This document shows, piece by piece, positions 1 to 6,299 of a stretch of DNA of 6,823 nucleotides. The notes under the pieces are model-generated. The model ran no database searches and was not told the origin of the DNA. It was given only the letters and a program-made list of their open reading frames with translations. Numbering within the stretch: position 1 is the first letter of the stretch; each line of letters opens with the position of its first letter. The DNA is from Bacteroidota bacterium (lineage in GTDB: Bacteria > Bacteroidota > Bacteroidia > Flavobacteriales > Weeksellaceae): positions 1-6,823 of the forward strand of contig JAFDZJ010000236.1 of assembly GCA_018266965.1 (NCBI GenBank). Reading direction: 5' to 3'. The position numbers and the translations under genes are program-made.

Positions 1-519
1 AGGTGAAATTGGCTTGTCCACAGCGTCTGTCTCCGAAAATGGAATTTTGGGATTATTGCCATAAACACTAGAACTAGAAGCACAAACAAATTTTTGCACC
101 CCAAATTCCTTACACAATTCCCAAAGATTCATAGTGCCACGAATATTAACTTCCTCGTATTCCAAAGGTTTTTCTATCGAAGGTCTTACTCCCGCCAAAG
201 CCGCCAAATGGATTATCATATCAATAGAATGATCATGGAAAATAGTTTTCAAACCCTCCAAATCTCTAATATCTTGAAAATATAATTGATAATTTTCCGA
301 ATTACAAATTCCGATTAATTTTTCAATGTCTTTGTTTTTTTCATCAAATTGAAATTCAATCGTTTGCCCAACACTTTCCAGTGTATTTTCAATTTTTATT
401 CGGTAGTCATAAAAATTATCAAAATTATCAATATTGATGACATAATGTCCTATTTTTAATAATTTTTCAACCAAATGAGAACCTATAAATCCACTACCAC
501 CAGTAACCAAATATGTCAT
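1..519 (-). CDS. NAD-dependent sugar-nucleotide epimerase/dehydratase, C-terminal part outside window
   Basis: This extended short-chain dehydrogenase/reductase probably inverts or oxidises a nucleotide-activated sugar in the cytoplasm, for surface polysaccharide synthesis. It reads leftwards from ATG at 519-517 and is still open at base 1 (173 codons seen; the family is usually 320-350). Visible: the NAD-binding glycine motif TGGSGFIG (residues 6-13), an acidic end of the second strand followed by DNFDNFYDYRIK (31-42), IIHLAALAGVRPSIEKP (102-118), the N-x-x-GT segment (125-129) and CASSSSVYG (147-154) containing the catalytic Ser. The sequence ends at PISP (170-173), just where the catalytic YxxxK helix should begin, so that helix is not visible. 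The DNFxxFYD and AGVRPS signatures resemble UDP-glucuronate 4-epimerases more than GalE, but substrate cannot be fixed from this half. An exact promoter element lies 15 bp upstream. Family assignment is secure; the specific reaction is inference. Confidence 0.93.
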   Translation of the reverse strand, partial: MTYLVTGGSGFIGSHLVEKLLKIGHYVINIDNFDNFYDYRIKIENTLESVGQTIEFQFDEKNKDIEKLIGICNSENYQLYFQDIRDLEGLKTIFHDHSIDMIIHLAALAGVRPSIEKPLEYEEVNIRGTMNLWELCKEFGVQKFVCASSSSVYGNNPKIPFSETDAVDKPISP

Positions 520-534
520 AAAGTTGTGTTTTTG

Positions 535-542
535 CAAATTTA
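535..542 (-). promoter_or_regulatory. Bacteroidota -7 promoter element for the epimerase
   Basis: The minus strand reads TAAATTTG here, an exact match to the Bacteroidota -7 consensus TAnnTTTG. Transcription would start near 530, giving a leader of only about 10 nt before the ATG at 519. No clear -33 TTG lies at the usual distance upstream. The assignment rests on consensus and position only. Confidence 0.55.
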
Positions 543-606
543 GATAAAAAAAAATGCTATAATTAATTTTGAAATAAAAAATATTGATAGTTGTAATAAT
601 CTAATT

Positions 607-646
607 ATGTAAATTTGTATTACTGAACTACATAATAAATTTACAT
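607..646. repeat. 10-bp perfect inverted repeat across the promoter and start of the small lipoprotein gene
   Basis: ATGTAAATTT at 607-616 is repeated in inverted orientation as AAATTTACAT at 637-646, with a 20-bp spacer. The left arm covers most of the -7 box and the right arm ends one base before the ATG at 648. Arm centres are 30 bp apart, close to three helical turns. If transcription starts near 623 the left arm is not in the mRNA, so the arms could only act together at the DNA level, for example as a dimeric repressor site. The arms are AT-rich, so a chance occurrence is possible. Confidence 0.4.
610..617 (+). promoter_or_regulatory. Bacteroidota -7 promoter element for the small lipoprotein
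   Basis: The sequence TAAATTTG matches TAnnTTTG exactly. TTG triplets at 584-586 (23-bp spacer) and 591-593 (16-bp spacer) are candidate -33 elements. The predicted start of transcription is near 623, leaving a leader of about 25 nt before the ATG at 648. The box is overlapped by the left arm of an inverted repeat. Confidence 0.6.
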
Positions 647-647
647 C

Positions 648-905
648 ATGAAAAAATTATTTTTTACCATTTGTGGAGTTGCAATGCTTACAATGTCGGT
701 TACTTCTTGTAACAAAAAAGCAGATACCAATTCCGAGAAAGCAAGTTCTAGCAACGACTCAACAGCCATTAACCAAGACAAGGAAGTCCTAGCAAACGAT
801 TCGGCAACCGTGAAAACGGCAGTAGGCTCCCAAGACGAGGAAAAAAATGCAGTAGAACAAGAGAACAAAGAAGTTAAAAAACTAAATGAAGACGAGAAAA
901 AATAA
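648..905 (+). CDS. Small, charged, probably disordered lipoprotein
   Basis: The product has 85 residues and no recognised family. Residues 1-20 are a lipoprotein signal peptide (MKK, hydrophobic core, then SVTSC), so Cys21 should be lipidated after signal peptidase II cleavage. The mature 65 residues are rich in Lys, Glu, Asp, Asn, Ser and Ala and contain no Phe, Tyr, Trp, Pro, His, Arg or Met. That composition suggests a disordered or weakly helical tail rather than an enzyme. The residues after the Cys (NKKAD) are not the acidic run of known Bacteroidota surface-export signals, so a periplasm-facing anchor is more likely. The signal peptide, in-frame promoter and strong terminator argue that this is a real monocistronic gene. 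Function is unknown; comparable tiny lipoproteins are often lineage-specific. An opposite-strand open frame over the same bases (641-868) is judged a shadow. Confidence 0.85.
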   Translation: MKKLFFTICGVAMLTMSVTSCNKKADTNSEKASSSNDSTAINQDKEVLANDSATVKTAVGSQDEEKNAVEQENKEVKKLNEDEKK

Positions 906-921
906 CGCTTCTCTAATGATT

Positions 922-963
922 ACAAACACCATTTTAAGCAAAACAAAATGGTGTTTGTTTTTT
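922..963 (+). terminator. Rho-independent terminator of the small lipoprotein gene
   Basis: A perfect 14-bp stem is formed by 922-935 and 945-958, with a 9-nt loop at 936-944. The T run 958-963 overlaps the base of the stem. It begins 17 bp after the lipoprotein stop codon. This is the strongest hairpin I see in the window. Confidence 0.88.
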
Positions 964-983
964 GTTAAATTTTAAAAATAATT

Positions 984-1778
984 ATGATACTATCTGGCAC
1001 TCTTTTCAAAATGACTACTGTTGTAGGAAACCCTATACAGTATTACCTCAATCTTTCGCAAGACTTGGTAAGCATCAATCAGCTCATCAACAAAAATATT
1101 TCAATAAAACATATTGGCTATTCATGTGTCATCTGTGGAAAAAATGAAAAAATATACCGCATGGGATTTTGTAAAAAATGTTTTTTTGAAAGTCCTTATG
1201 CCAGTGAAAGTATTATCCGACCAGAACTTTCCAAAGCACATCTAGACGAGGAAGAAAGAAATCTGGAAATAGAAAAAGAAATCCAACTGCAACCACATAT
1301 TGTATATTTGGCATATACAGGAGATGTAAAAGTGGGAGTAACCAGAGAAAGCCAAGTCCCAACCAGATGGATAGATCAGGGAGCTACAACTGCTTTGCCT
1401 ATCGCAAAAACTGAAAACAGATATGAAGCCGGAGTAATAGAAGTAGTACTGAAAAACCATTTGGCAGACAAAACAAATTACAAAAAAATGCTAAATACCT
1501 CCGACAAAGAAAATATTGACTTGTATAAAATCCGTGAAGAAGTGAAAAAATATTTTCCAGAAGAGAGTTCGAAATTCTATCTTGACAATGCAGAGCAAAT
1601 ATTTTTGGAATACCCATACAACATACCCGAAAAAACAAATGCTTTTACTTTGGACAAAAATCCTGAAATTAGCGGAACACTAAAAGGAATTAAGGGACAA
1701 TATCTTTGTTTGGACAATGGAAACTTCATCAACATCAGAAACCACGAAGGGTATGTTGTGGAAATTGCAATAGATTAG
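984..1778 (+). CDS. DUF2797 family protein with Cys4 zinc-binding motif
   Basis: This 264-residue cytoplasmic protein belongs to the uncharacterised DUF2797 family; no reaction is established. The N-terminal part holds C48-x2-C51-x11-C63-x2-C66, a likely zinc site. The conserved SIIRPELSKAHLDEE follows (76-90); the family core is IVYLAYTGDVKVGVTR then QVPTRWIDQGA (106-134). By my recollection, other DUF2797 proteins carry more Cys near the RPEL segment; here those positions are Ser/Glu, as in other flavobacterial members I recall. The core loosely resembles GIY-YIG-type domains (vYlA, KvGvTr, R..GA), but this is inference. No signal peptide or membrane segment is seen. I chose the first ATG because flavobacterial relatives start with the same G-x-L-x-K-M-like segment; Met10 at 1011 is an alternative. 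The gene begins 20 nt after the preceding terminator and lies 32 nt before the next lipoprotein gene, so those two are probably co-transcribed. Confidence 0.92.
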   Translation: MILSGTLFKMTTVVGNPIQYYLNLSQDLVSINQLINKNISIKHIGYSCVICGKNEKIYRMGFCKKCFFESPYASESIIRPELSKAHLDEEERNLEIEKEIQLQPHIVYLAYTGDVKVGVTRESQVPTRWIDQGATTALPIAKTENRYEAGVIEVVLKNHLADKTNYKKMLNTSDKENIDLYKIREEVKKYFPEESSKFYLDNAEQIFLEYPYNIPEKTNAFTLDKNPEISGTLKGIKGQYLCLDNGNFINIRNHEGYVVEIAID

Positions 1779-1810
1779 TTGTCGGTAATTATAAAACCTT
1801 AACAATACAA

Positions 1811-2299
1811 ATGAAAAAAATCTTCTATTTAGTTTGTTTTTCATTTTTGTTTTCGTGTACAAGTAGGAAGCAGAATATGAAAGAAGATTATATTGAGTTC
1901 AATCATAAAAATTATATGGTAATAAAAGATGACCAAATAAACATCAAATTGATTCCTAAAATTTATGAAAAAAAACAATTCGTAACTGTGAAAATAATTT
2001 ATCACGGTGAAAAATTAGATAACAAAAGAATTTCTATCTCCGAATATCAACAAATAAAAGAATTGATCAGCCTAATAAAAAATGAAGATTTAGAAATGCC
2101 TAGAATTATAAACAAAGGGAAACCTAATGAATATGTTGCTGCTATACTTGACGGGGCAAATAATTCTATTGTAATCTCAGAAAATAAAACTAAAAAAGAA
2201 TTTGGAATTATAGGTTTTAGTGAAGAGTATCATAAAACATTCTATAATGCGGTAAAAAAAATATTTGAATCCATAAAATTCGATTTAGAAAATCTTTAA
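1811..2299 (+). CDS. Unrecognised lipoprotein, 162 residues
   Basis: The frame is open from 1706, but codons before 1811 overlap the DUF2797 gene. The ATG at 1811 starts a convincing lipoprotein signal peptide: MKK, a hydrophobic core, and LFSC with Cys16 as the lipidation site. The mature region starts TSRKQNMK, which is basic and lacks an acidic surface-export signal, so anchoring facing the periplasm is inferred. After that come a beta-rich middle (about 28-70, including QFVTVKIIYHGEKL), a helical segment SEYQQIKELISLIKNEDL (about 77-94), a strand pair around AAILDGANNSIVISE (about 109-123) and a C-terminal helix TFYNAVKKIFESIKF. The layout looks like a small alpha/beta fold, but I do not recognise the family. 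It is 32 nt downstream of DUF2797 with no terminator between, so it likely shares that transcript. No functional link to DUF2797 is evident. Confidence 0.85.
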   Translation: MKKIFYLVCFSFLFSCTSRKQNMKEDYIEFNHKNYMVIKDDQINIKLIPKIYEKKQFVTVKIIYHGEKLDNKRISISEYQQIKELISLIKNEDLEMPRIINKGKPNEYVAAILDGANNSIVISENKTKKEFGIIGFSEEYHKTFYNAVKKIFESIKFDLENL

Positions 2300-2419
2300 T
2301 TTTTATTGTAAATACGGTATATAAGAGTAAACGAATTAACTGAAATTTTCTATTTTTTCTTTACATTTTTTTCTATTCAAGTTCTCATTCTACTTAGTCC
2401 CACAATCAAAATATCGAAT

Positions 2420-2449
2420 AAAAAAAACCTCGAAGCACTTTCGAGGTTT
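2420..2449 (-). terminator. Rho-independent terminator of the prolyl oligopeptidase gene
   Basis: A 10-bp stem (2425-2434 with 2440-2449, core CCTCGAA/TTCGAGG) closes a 5-nt loop. On the minus strand it is followed by a continuous T run, and it lies about 20 bp after the peptidase stop. On the plus strand the tail is a poorer T-rich stretch (TTTATTTTATGG), so it may also partly terminate the converging DUF2797-lipoprotein transcript. No other terminator for that transcript is seen. Confidence 0.85.
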
Positions 2450-2470
2450 ATTTTATGGTTTACAAATCAG

Positions 2471-4588
2471 CTATTTCAGTTTTTTCAAGCCCATTTCAAA
2501 TAGTGCAAAACTCAACAAATCGGTATTTTCACCAATTACTTGTGCGGTACTTCTTCCTGCACCATGACCTGCATTGGTTTCAATCCTAATAAGTATTGGC
2601 TGCTTACAACTTTGTTTCTCTTGCAATTCTGCTCCAAATTTAAAAGAATGTGCAGGAACTACTCTATCATCATGATCACTAGTAATAATCATAGTTGATG
2701 GATAACAAGTTTTTGCTTTCACATTGTGTACCGGCGAATAAGATTTCAGATATTCAAACATTTCTTTGGAGTCTTCTGCTGTACCATAATCATAAGCCCA
2801 ACCTGCTCCAGCTGTAAACTTGTTGTACCTAAGCATATCCAACACTCCAACACCCGGAAAAGCCACCCTTGCTAGATCCGGACGCATTGTCATTGTTGCA
2901 CCTACCAAAAGTCCACCATTGGATCGGCCGGAAAGTGCCATGAATTCTTTGGAAGTATATCTGTTTTTCTGCAAATATTCTCCAGCAGCAATAAAATCAT
3001 TGAATACATTTTTCTTCTGTTGTTTTGTACCTGCAACATGCCATTTTTTTCCATACTCACCACCACCTCTCAGGTTAGGGACTGCATATATCCCTCCATT
3101 GTCCATCCATACAGCATTTACCACAGAAAATGATGGAGTAATACTCACATTGAAACCTCCATAACCATAGAGAATTGTAGGATTTTTGCCATCGAGTTTC
3201 AATCCTTTTTTATAGGAAATCATCATTGGAATTTTTGTTCCATCTTTTGAAGTATAAAATACTTGCTCCGAAATATAATTCTCTGGATTGAAATTAACTT
3301 TTGGTTTTTGATAAATTTCCGAAATTCCTTTATCCACATTGTATTTGTAAATGGTTGGAGGAGTTATATAATTAGAAAAAGAAAAATACAAGTCCTTGTC
3401 TTTTTCTTCGCCACTAAAACCACCAGCCGTACCTTTTCCTGGAAGCTGAATATCTTTTATTAATTTCCCATCATAATCCAATTGTTTCACTACTGTAAGT
3501 GCATCTTTCATGTATTTTGCAAACAAATATCCACCACCTGTAGAAACATCTAACACTTCTTTTGCTTCAGGTATTATGGTTGTCCATTCGGAAGGTTTGT
3601 TGATATTAAATTTCACTAACTTATTGTTGGGAGCATCTTTGTCGGTAGATAGGTAGATAAAATCTTCTTTGGTGTCTTCCACAGAAGAGCTACAATCATA
3701 TCCTTTTTGTATGGCAATCCAATCACTTTTGGTTTTCAAATCCTTTATATATAGTTCGTTTCCGTAAGTGGTATTGGCTGCTGAAAGAATTAAATAGCGT
3801 TGGTCATCGGAAACAGAAACTCCCATGTATCTTCTTTTGAAATCTTCGCCACCAATTACCAATTTGTCATCTTTTTGCAAAGTTCCCAATTTGTGAAAAT
3901 ATACTTTTTGTGTATCTGTAATACCAGAAAGCATACTTCCTTCTTTGGGTTGGTCATAGGTAGAATAATAAAATCCTTCATCGCCCAACCAAGAAGCACC
4001 AGAGAATTTCATGATGATAGGTTGGTCCAATATTTTTTTGGTAATAACATCCATGATGATGATTTTTTGCCAATCCGAACCTCCTTCGGAAATAGAATAA
4101 CCTACAAGTGTCCCTTTTTTGTTAAAAGAAATACCAGACAGAGAAGTTGTTCCTTTCTCGGAAAACTTGTTAGGATCCAAAAACACTTCGGTTTTCCCTG
4201 CAGCATCTTTTCTATACAAAATAGATTGAGCTTGTAACCCATCATTTTTATAAAAATAGGTAAAATCGCCTTTTTTGAATGGGGCAGAAATTTTTTCATA
4301 ATTCCAAATATCATTCAACTGTTTTCTTATATCTTCACGAAATGGGATTTTGGAAAGATAGTCATTAGTGAAAATATTTTCTTTTTTTACCCACTCTTGA
4401 GTTTCTGTGGATCGGTCATTTTCTAACCAACGATACGGATCATTGACTACTGTACCAAAATAAGTGTCTTTTTGGTCATTTTTTTTAGTAGTAGGATATT
4501 TCATCAATTGTGCATTTGTGAAAATTGGCAGGCAAGAAATAGCAATTGCTGACAATGTTGTTGATTTTGCAAGATTAATTAAATTCAT
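2471..4588 (-). CDS. Secreted prolyl oligopeptidase (peptidase family S9A)
   Basis: This serine peptidase (prolyl endopeptidase, EC 3.4.21.26) cleaves short peptides after proline, probably in the periplasm. Its 705 residues match the length I recall for the Elizabethkingia meningoseptica enzyme, and long stretches look near-identical. Residues 1-26 are a signal peptide with a likely cleavage site TNA-Q27. A short catalytic-domain N-terminus (PYRWLEN) is followed by the seven-bladed beta-propeller (roughly 75-430) that limits substrate size, then the alpha/beta-hydrolase domain. Catalytic residues by motif are Ser556 (GRSNGG), Asp640 (SDHDDRV) and His675 (NAGHGAG). Trp597 (GAGWAYDYG) corresponds to the Trp that stacks on the P1 proline, Arg642 to the substrate-binding Arg, and Tyr476 (YGGF) to the oxyanion-hole Tyr. 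All key residues are intact, so the enzyme should be active. Cys19 in the signal core could be read as a poor lipobox, but hydrophobic residues follow it, favouring signal peptidase I. It appears monocistronic, with its own promoter and terminator. Confidence 0.98.
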   Translation of the reverse strand: MNLINLAKSTTLSAIAISCLPIFTNAQLMKYPTTKKNDQKDTYFGTVVNDPYRWLENDRSTETQEWVKKENIFTNDYLSKIPFREDIRKQLNDIWNYEKISAPFKKGDFTYFYKNDGLQAQSILYRKDAAGKTEVFLDPNKFSEKGTTSLSGISFNKKGTLVGYSISEGGSDWQKIIIMDVITKKILDQPIIMKFSGASWLGDEGFYYSTYDQPKEGSMLSGITDTQKVYFHKLGTLQKDDKLVIGGEDFKRRYMGVSVSDDQRYLILSAANTTYGNELYIKDLKTKSDWIAIQKGYDCSSSVEDTKEDFIYLSTDKDAPNNKLVKFNINKPSEWTTIIPEAKEVLDVSTGGGYLFAKYMKDALTVVKQLDYDGKLIKDIQLPGKGTAGGFSGEEKDKDLYFSFSNYITPPTIYKYNVDKGISEIYQKPKVNFNPENYISEQVFYTSKDGTKIPMMISYKKGLKLDGKNPTILYGYGGFNVSITPSFSVVNAVWMDNGGIYAVPNLRGGGEYGKKWHVAGTKQQKKNVFNDFIAAGEYLQKNRYTSKEFMALSGRSNGGLLVGATMTMRPDLARVAFPGVGVLDMLRYNKFTAGAGWAYDYGTAEDSKEMFEYLKSYSPVHNVKAKTCYPSTMIITSDHDDRVVPAHSFKFGAELQEKQSCKQPILIRIETNAGHGAGRSTAQVIGENTDLLSFALFEMGLKKLK

Positions 4589-4626
4589 GTTTTATAGTTT
4601 TTTTTGGTCTAAATTAAAAATATTCC

Positions 4627-4634
4627 CAAATGTA
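4627..4634 (-). promoter_or_regulatory. Bacteroidota -7 promoter element for the prolyl oligopeptidase
   Basis: The minus strand reads TACATTTG, an exact TAnnTTTG match. Transcription would start near 4622, giving a leader of about 33 nt ending in an A-rich run before the ATG at 4588. No -33 TTG is seen at the usual spacing; the nearest TTTG is about 29 bp upstream. Confidence 0.6.
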
Positions 4635-4716
4635 ATAATTAATAATGACTGATAAAGAAATATCAAAATAAAATTACAAATTAGCACCAGAGTATTCCTC
4701 AATTCAATAAATATTT

Positions 4717-4724
4717 TATCTTTG
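4717..4724 (+). promoter_or_regulatory. Bacteroidota -7 promoter element for GH3, almost touching the start codon
   Basis: TATCTTTG matches TAnnTTTG exactly, but only 6 bases separate it from the ATG at 4731. Transcription would start at about 4729-4731, so the mRNA would have almost no leader. No clear -33 TTG is visible upstream. If this box is used, translation must start on a leaderless transcript. Confidence 0.5.
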
Positions 4725-4730
4725 TAATGT

Positions 4731-6248
4731 ATGGCAACAAAAGCACTTTTCAACTCTGTAGTCAATTGGTTCATCAAACAAAGAATTGACCAAATACAAC
4801 GATTCATTGATTTTCCAATGGAAACACAAAATGGTGTTTTATTTTCACAACTCTATCACGCCGAAGATACGGAATATGGAAAAAAATACGGTTTCAGTAG
4901 TATTTCATCTTATGATGATTTTCAAAAAAAAGTACCAATAGTAACCTATGAAGACATACAACCCTATATAGAAAGAGCTAGACAGGGAGAGAAAGATGTA
5001 ATATGGCCAGGACAAATAAAAAATTTTGCGAAATCTTCCGGCACCACAAATGCCAAAAGCAAATACATACCTATTACCGATGAAAGTTTGGAGTTTTGCC
5101 ATTTGAAAGCAGGAAAAGATTTGGTATCTATATACGCCAACAACCATCCGGACAACCAATTATTCATTAACAAAAATCTAAGATTGGGAGGAAGCTCCGA
5201 ACTCTATGAAAGTTTTGATACCAAATTTGGTGACCTTTCTGCAATATTAATAGACAACCTCCCCTTTTGGATAGAAATTACCACAACTCCCAGCAAAAAA
5301 GTTTCATTGATGTCCGAATGGGAGTCCAAACTAAAAGCCATTGTATCCGAAGTTAAAAACGAAACAGTAGGTAGCCTTACAGGAGTCCCAAGTTGGATGA
5401 TGGTTTTGTTGCAAAGAGTTTTACACGAAACCAATGCTAATAATATCTCTGAAATATGGCCCAATTTGGAAGTTTTTTTCCATGGTGGAATTAGTTTCAA
5501 ACCCTACAAAGAACAATATAAAAAACTGATAGGTAGAGATATTAATTATTACGAAATCTACAATGCCTCCGAAGGTTTTTTTGCTATACAAGATCAACAT
5601 GGCAGCGACGAAATGTTACTAATGTTGGACTATGGTATTTTTTATGAATTTGTACCACTCGAAAATATCAACTCGGAAAACCCAATCGCTTTCCCACTGG
5701 AAAAGGTAGAAATCGGGAAAACTTATGCCATGGTTATCACCACAAATGGTGGACTTTGGCGATACATGATTGGTGATACTATTGTTTTCACCTCTACCAA
5801 TCCTTTCAGAATTCGTGTCGCTGGAAGGACAAAACACTACATCAACGCATTTGGCGAGGAATTGATGATTGACAATGTAGAAACTGCTCTGGCAAAAGCG
5901 TGTGAAAGCACCGATGCTACCATTACAGAATATACCGGTGCTCCTATCTATATGAAAGACAACCAATCTGGTGCCCACGAATGGATTATTGAATTTGGTA
6001 TCGCTCCTAATGATTTAACACATTTTACTACAATATTTGACAATCAACTGAAAGCCATCAACTCCGATTATGAAGCTAAAAGATACAACAACATAACCCT
6101 AGACACTCCAATTATCCATTGTGCCAAAGAAAATCTTTTCTACCTGTGGATGGAGCAAAGAGGTAAACTAGGTGGACAAAACAAAGTCCCTAGACTTAGC
6201 AATACTCGAGAATTTCTTGAACCTTTGTTGGAGCTTAATAATAGTTAG
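4731..6248 (+). CDS. GH3 family acyl-adenylating enzyme (plant auxin-responsive GH3-like)
   Basis: GH3 enzymes are ANL-superfamily ligases. Plant members adenylate a carboxylic acid such as jasmonate or indole-acetate and join it to an amino acid. The substrate of bacterial members is unknown. The 505 residues contain the ATP-binding loop SSGTTNAKSKYIP (102-114), FFHGG (249-253), the adenine/acid-site YNASEGFFA (277-285), the WRYMIGDTIVF segment with Asp349 (343-353), the hinge GRTKHYINAFGEELMIDNVE (366-385) and a C-terminal GGQNKVPRL (481-489) whose Lys485 corresponds to the conserved Lys of plant GH3 tails. All three hallmark motifs are present, so it should be active. No signal peptide is seen, so it is cytoplasmic. 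The start at 4731 is favoured because flavobacterial relatives I recall begin with a similar MA-K segment and helix; Met30 is the next option. It is divergent from the peptidase gene, and its stop lies within a tandem repeat. I see no partner gene that names its substrate. Confidence 0.96.
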   Translation: MATKALFNSVVNWFIKQRIDQIQRFIDFPMETQNGVLFSQLYHAEDTEYGKKYGFSSISSYDDFQKKVPIVTYEDIQPYIERARQGEKDVIWPGQIKNFAKSSGTTNAKSKYIPITDESLEFCHLKAGKDLVSIYANNHPDNQLFINKNLRLGGSSELYESFDTKFGDLSAILIDNLPFWIEITTTPSKKVSLMSEWESKLKAIVSEVKNETVGSLTGVPSWMMVLLQRVLHETNANNISEIWPNLEVFFHGGISFKPYKEQYKKLIGRDINYYEIYNASEGFFAIQDQHGSDEMLLMLDYGIFYEFVPLENINSENPIAFPLEKVEIGKTYAMVITTNGGLWRYMIGDTIVFTSTNPFRIRVAGRTKHYINAFGEELMIDNVETALAKACESTDATITEYTGAPIYMKDNQSGAHEWIIEFGIAPNDLTHFTTIFDNQLKAINSDYEAKRYNNITLDTPIIHCAKENLFYLWMEQRGKLGGQNKVPRLSNTREFLEPLLELNNS

Positions 6249-6299
6249 AGGTTAGAAATTAGAAATTAGAGATTAGAGATTAGAAGTTAGAAATTAGGG
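6244..6299. repeat. Eight-copy 7-bp tandem repeat (RTTAGAR) over the GH3 stop codon
   Basis: Units in order from 6244: GTTAGAG, GTTAGAA, ATTAGAA, ATTAGAG, ATTAGAG, ATTAGAA, GTTAGAA, ATTAGGG, then a decayed ATTGG. Variation is almost confined to A/G transitions at positions 1 and 7 of the unit. The TAG in the first unit (6246-6248) is the GH3 stop codon. Because 7 is not a multiple of 3 and each unit holds TAG, the array closes all three plus-strand frames. Heptamers of this kind recur between genes in flavobacteria as far as I recall. It is not a CRISPR: there are no spacers. Confidence 0.92.

Noticed and set aside
94..285. 63-codon plus-strand open frame
   Set aside because: It lies opposite the epimerase reading frame, whose motifs are unmistakable, and its own translation resembles no protein.
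641..868. 75-codon minus-strand frame opposite the small lipoprotein gene
   Set aside because: The lipoprotein strand has promoter, signal peptide and terminator; the reverse frame is Ser/Leu/Phe-rich as expected for the complement of a Lys/Glu/Ala/Ser-coding sequence.
1706..1810. A longer form of the second lipoprotein starting at 1706
   Set aside because: It would overlap the end of the DUF2797 gene in another frame, and the extra residues (Trp, His, Arg-rich) precede a clean lipoprotein signal peptide that starts at 1811.
2300..2419. Possible small gene or RNA between the second lipoprotein and the peptidase terminator
   Set aside because: The stretch is T-rich with frequent stops, no lipobox, no exact promoter box and no stable hairpin beyond the one annotated at its right end.
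2820..4237. Plus-strand open frames inside the peptidase gene (2820-3164, 3263-3463, 3800-4237)
   Set aside because: They are complements of a complete, motif-rich peptidase gene and show no start signals or recognisable protein features.
4821..4845. Hairpin-like AAACAC/GTGTTT followed by T-rich bases early in GH3, sharing a 14-nt string with the terminator at 943-956
   Set aside because: The stem is only 6 bp and AT-rich and lies in sequence coding METQNGVLF; it is too weak for an attenuator and the shared string looks coincidental.
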